The notes below the pieces were generated by a model, which was not told the origin of the DNA, made no database searches, and was given only the letters and a program-made list of their open reading frames with translations. The position numbers and the translations under genes were made by a program. From Bacteroides sp. CAG:1076 (lineage in GTDB: Bacteria > Bacteroidota > Bacteroidia > Bacteroidales > Bacteroidaceae), in the NCBI GenBank assembly GCA_000436795.1, contig HF993194.1, positions 1-6,489 of the forward strand: 6,489 nt of DNA. Reading direction: 5' to 3'. Shown here piece after piece: positions 5,644 to 6,489 of this stretch. Within the stretch, counting starts at the first letter, position 1, and each line of letters opens with the position of its first letter.

Positions 5644-6489
5644 TTATTTATCCAAAATCAGCATTGCGTCGCCATATGTACCGAAGCGATATCCCTCTTT
5701 CAATGCGATGTTATATGCATCCATAATCAGCTCGTAGCCACCATACGAGCAAACCAGCATCAGCATGGTAGACAATGGCATATGGAAGTTGCTGACCATT
5801 GCGTCTGCCAGCGAGAATTCATATGGCGGGAAAATAAACTTATTGGTCCATCCCTCAAACTCTTTCAGTCGTCCGTCGGTACCTACAGCTGTTTCAATGG
5901 CACGCATTACGCTTGTGCCTACAGCGCATACCTTGTTGCCACGGTCCTTTGCATCGTTTACGATACGGCAAGCCTCAGACTCTACAAACATCTGTTCCGA
6001 ATCCATTTTATGTTTAGTCAGATCTTCCACGTCAATATCGCGGAAGCCTCCCAATCCACAATGCATTGTAATGAAAGAGAATTCAATGCCTTTGATTTCC
6101 ATACGCTTCATCAGTTCACGGCTGAAGTGCAATCCAGCAGCTGGAACGGTTACTGCTCCTTCATTCTTGGCAAATATTGTCTGGAAGCGTTCTTCATCTT
6201 CCGGTTCTGCCGGACGGTGAATAAATGGAGGCAACGGTGGTTCACCGAGTGCATACAGAGCCTTTTTGAATTCGTCATGCGGTCCGTCGTACAAGAAACG
6301 CAGTGTACGTCCGCGTGAAGTTGTATTATCGATAACTTCCGCTACCATCGAATCATCATCTCCGAAGTACAATTTGTTTCCGATACGTATTTTACGAGCC
6401 GGATCTACCAGAACATCCCACAGGCGCAGTTCCTCGTTCAGCTCACGCAACAAGAACACTTCAATACGTGCTCCGGTTTTTTCTTTATT
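5644..6489 (-). CDS. queA: tRNA preQ1(34) S-adenosylmethionine ribosyltransferase-isomerase (5' end outside window)
   Basis: Transfers and isomerises the ribosyl part of SAM onto preQ1 at tRNA position 34 to give epoxyqueuosine. The frame stays open to the window edge, so this is a partial gene. The 281 codons here begin [17 protein letters not shown], an internal QueA sequence, and about 65-70 N-terminal residues should lie beyond 6489; the GTG at 6459 is an internal Val, not a start. Family motifs include VPAAGLHFS, the [11 protein letters not shown] segment, [25 protein letters not shown] and [12 protein letters not shown]. Several differ from the E. coli-type consensus (GLGTF reads GLGGF, the mHsE-type motif reads MDSE, and FSYGDAM reads GTYGDAM), perhaps a Bacteroidetes subgroup. 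It uses SAM, the product of the nearby metK, and leads folK by 10 bp. Confidence 0.94.
   Translation of the reverse strand, partial: NKEKTGARIEVFLLRELNEELRLWDVLVDPARKIRIGNKLYFGDDDSMVAEVIDNTTSRGRTLRFLYDGPHDEFKKALYALGEPPLPPFIHRPAEPEDEERFQTIFAKNEGAVTVPAAGLHFSRELMKRMEIKGIEFSFITMHCGLGGFRDIDVEDLTKHKMDSEQMFVESEACRIVNDAKDRGNKVCAVGTSVMRAIETAVGTDGRLKEFEGWTNKFIFPPYEFSLADAMVSNFHMPLSTMLMLVCSYGGYELIMDAYNIALKEGYRFGTYGDAMLILDK

Noticed and set aside
5782..6318. Two long overlapping plus-strand open frames opposite queA
   Set aside because: Both are antisense to a clear QueA reading frame; low-complexity translation without motifs.

Overview
The window looks like core chromosome from a Bacteroides-type organism (Bacteroidales, probably Bacteroides or Phocaeicola). 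Three things point there. The proteins read as Bacteroidetes versions of their families: a 431-residue MetK, a DUF4271 membrane protein and a short TatD. The gene order looks Bacteroidales-like. The intergenic promoters fit the Bacteroides consensus (TTTG or TTG at about -33, TAnnTTTG at about -7) rather than TTGACA/TATAAT. Every gene is on the minus strand, so transcription runs from high to low coordinates. I see no mobile element, CRISPR array, tRNA, rRNA or sign of recent transfer.

In transcription order the layout is as follows. (1) 6489-5151: queA (its 5' end lies outside the window) and folK, 10 bp apart; these are queuosine tRNA modification and folate synthesis. (2) 5150-4973: a 178-bp non-coding leader holding a Bacteroides-type promoter and then an RNA that I identify as a SAM-II-class riboswitch of the long-loop type. 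It has a GTGG/CCAC stem, the GATTTG, CTTGCA and GCTAAA motifs, and a perfect 6-bp GAGTAG/CTACTC pseudoknot closed across an enlarged loop. (3) 4972-3677: metK, which makes SAM, so the leader probably gives feedback control by the product. (4) 3649-3612: a 10-bp perfect hairpin plus T-tract, a rho-independent terminator that makes metK its own transcription unit. (5) 3586-87: a tightly packed run of LOG-family hydrolase, DUF4271 membrane protein, hemD, rnpA, yidD and a TatD-family hydrolase. It has two 4-bp ATGA overlaps (LOG/DUF4271, rnpA/yidD) and a 4-bp gap before a TTG-started hemD. The only real break is 86 bp between hemD and rnpA, which holds an inverted repeat with an internal direct repeat. 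(6) 84-1: a promoter and the first codons of the next gene, probably tyrS.

The most interesting part is the metK leader. The riboswitch class is known, but the leader gives a coherent promoter-aptamer-gene story visible from sequence alone. The rest is ordinary housekeeping, with a few points worth a look: hemD in a lineage that mostly lacks early haem synthesis, rnpA/yidD away from rpmH, the repeat before rnpA, and divergent motifs in QueA.
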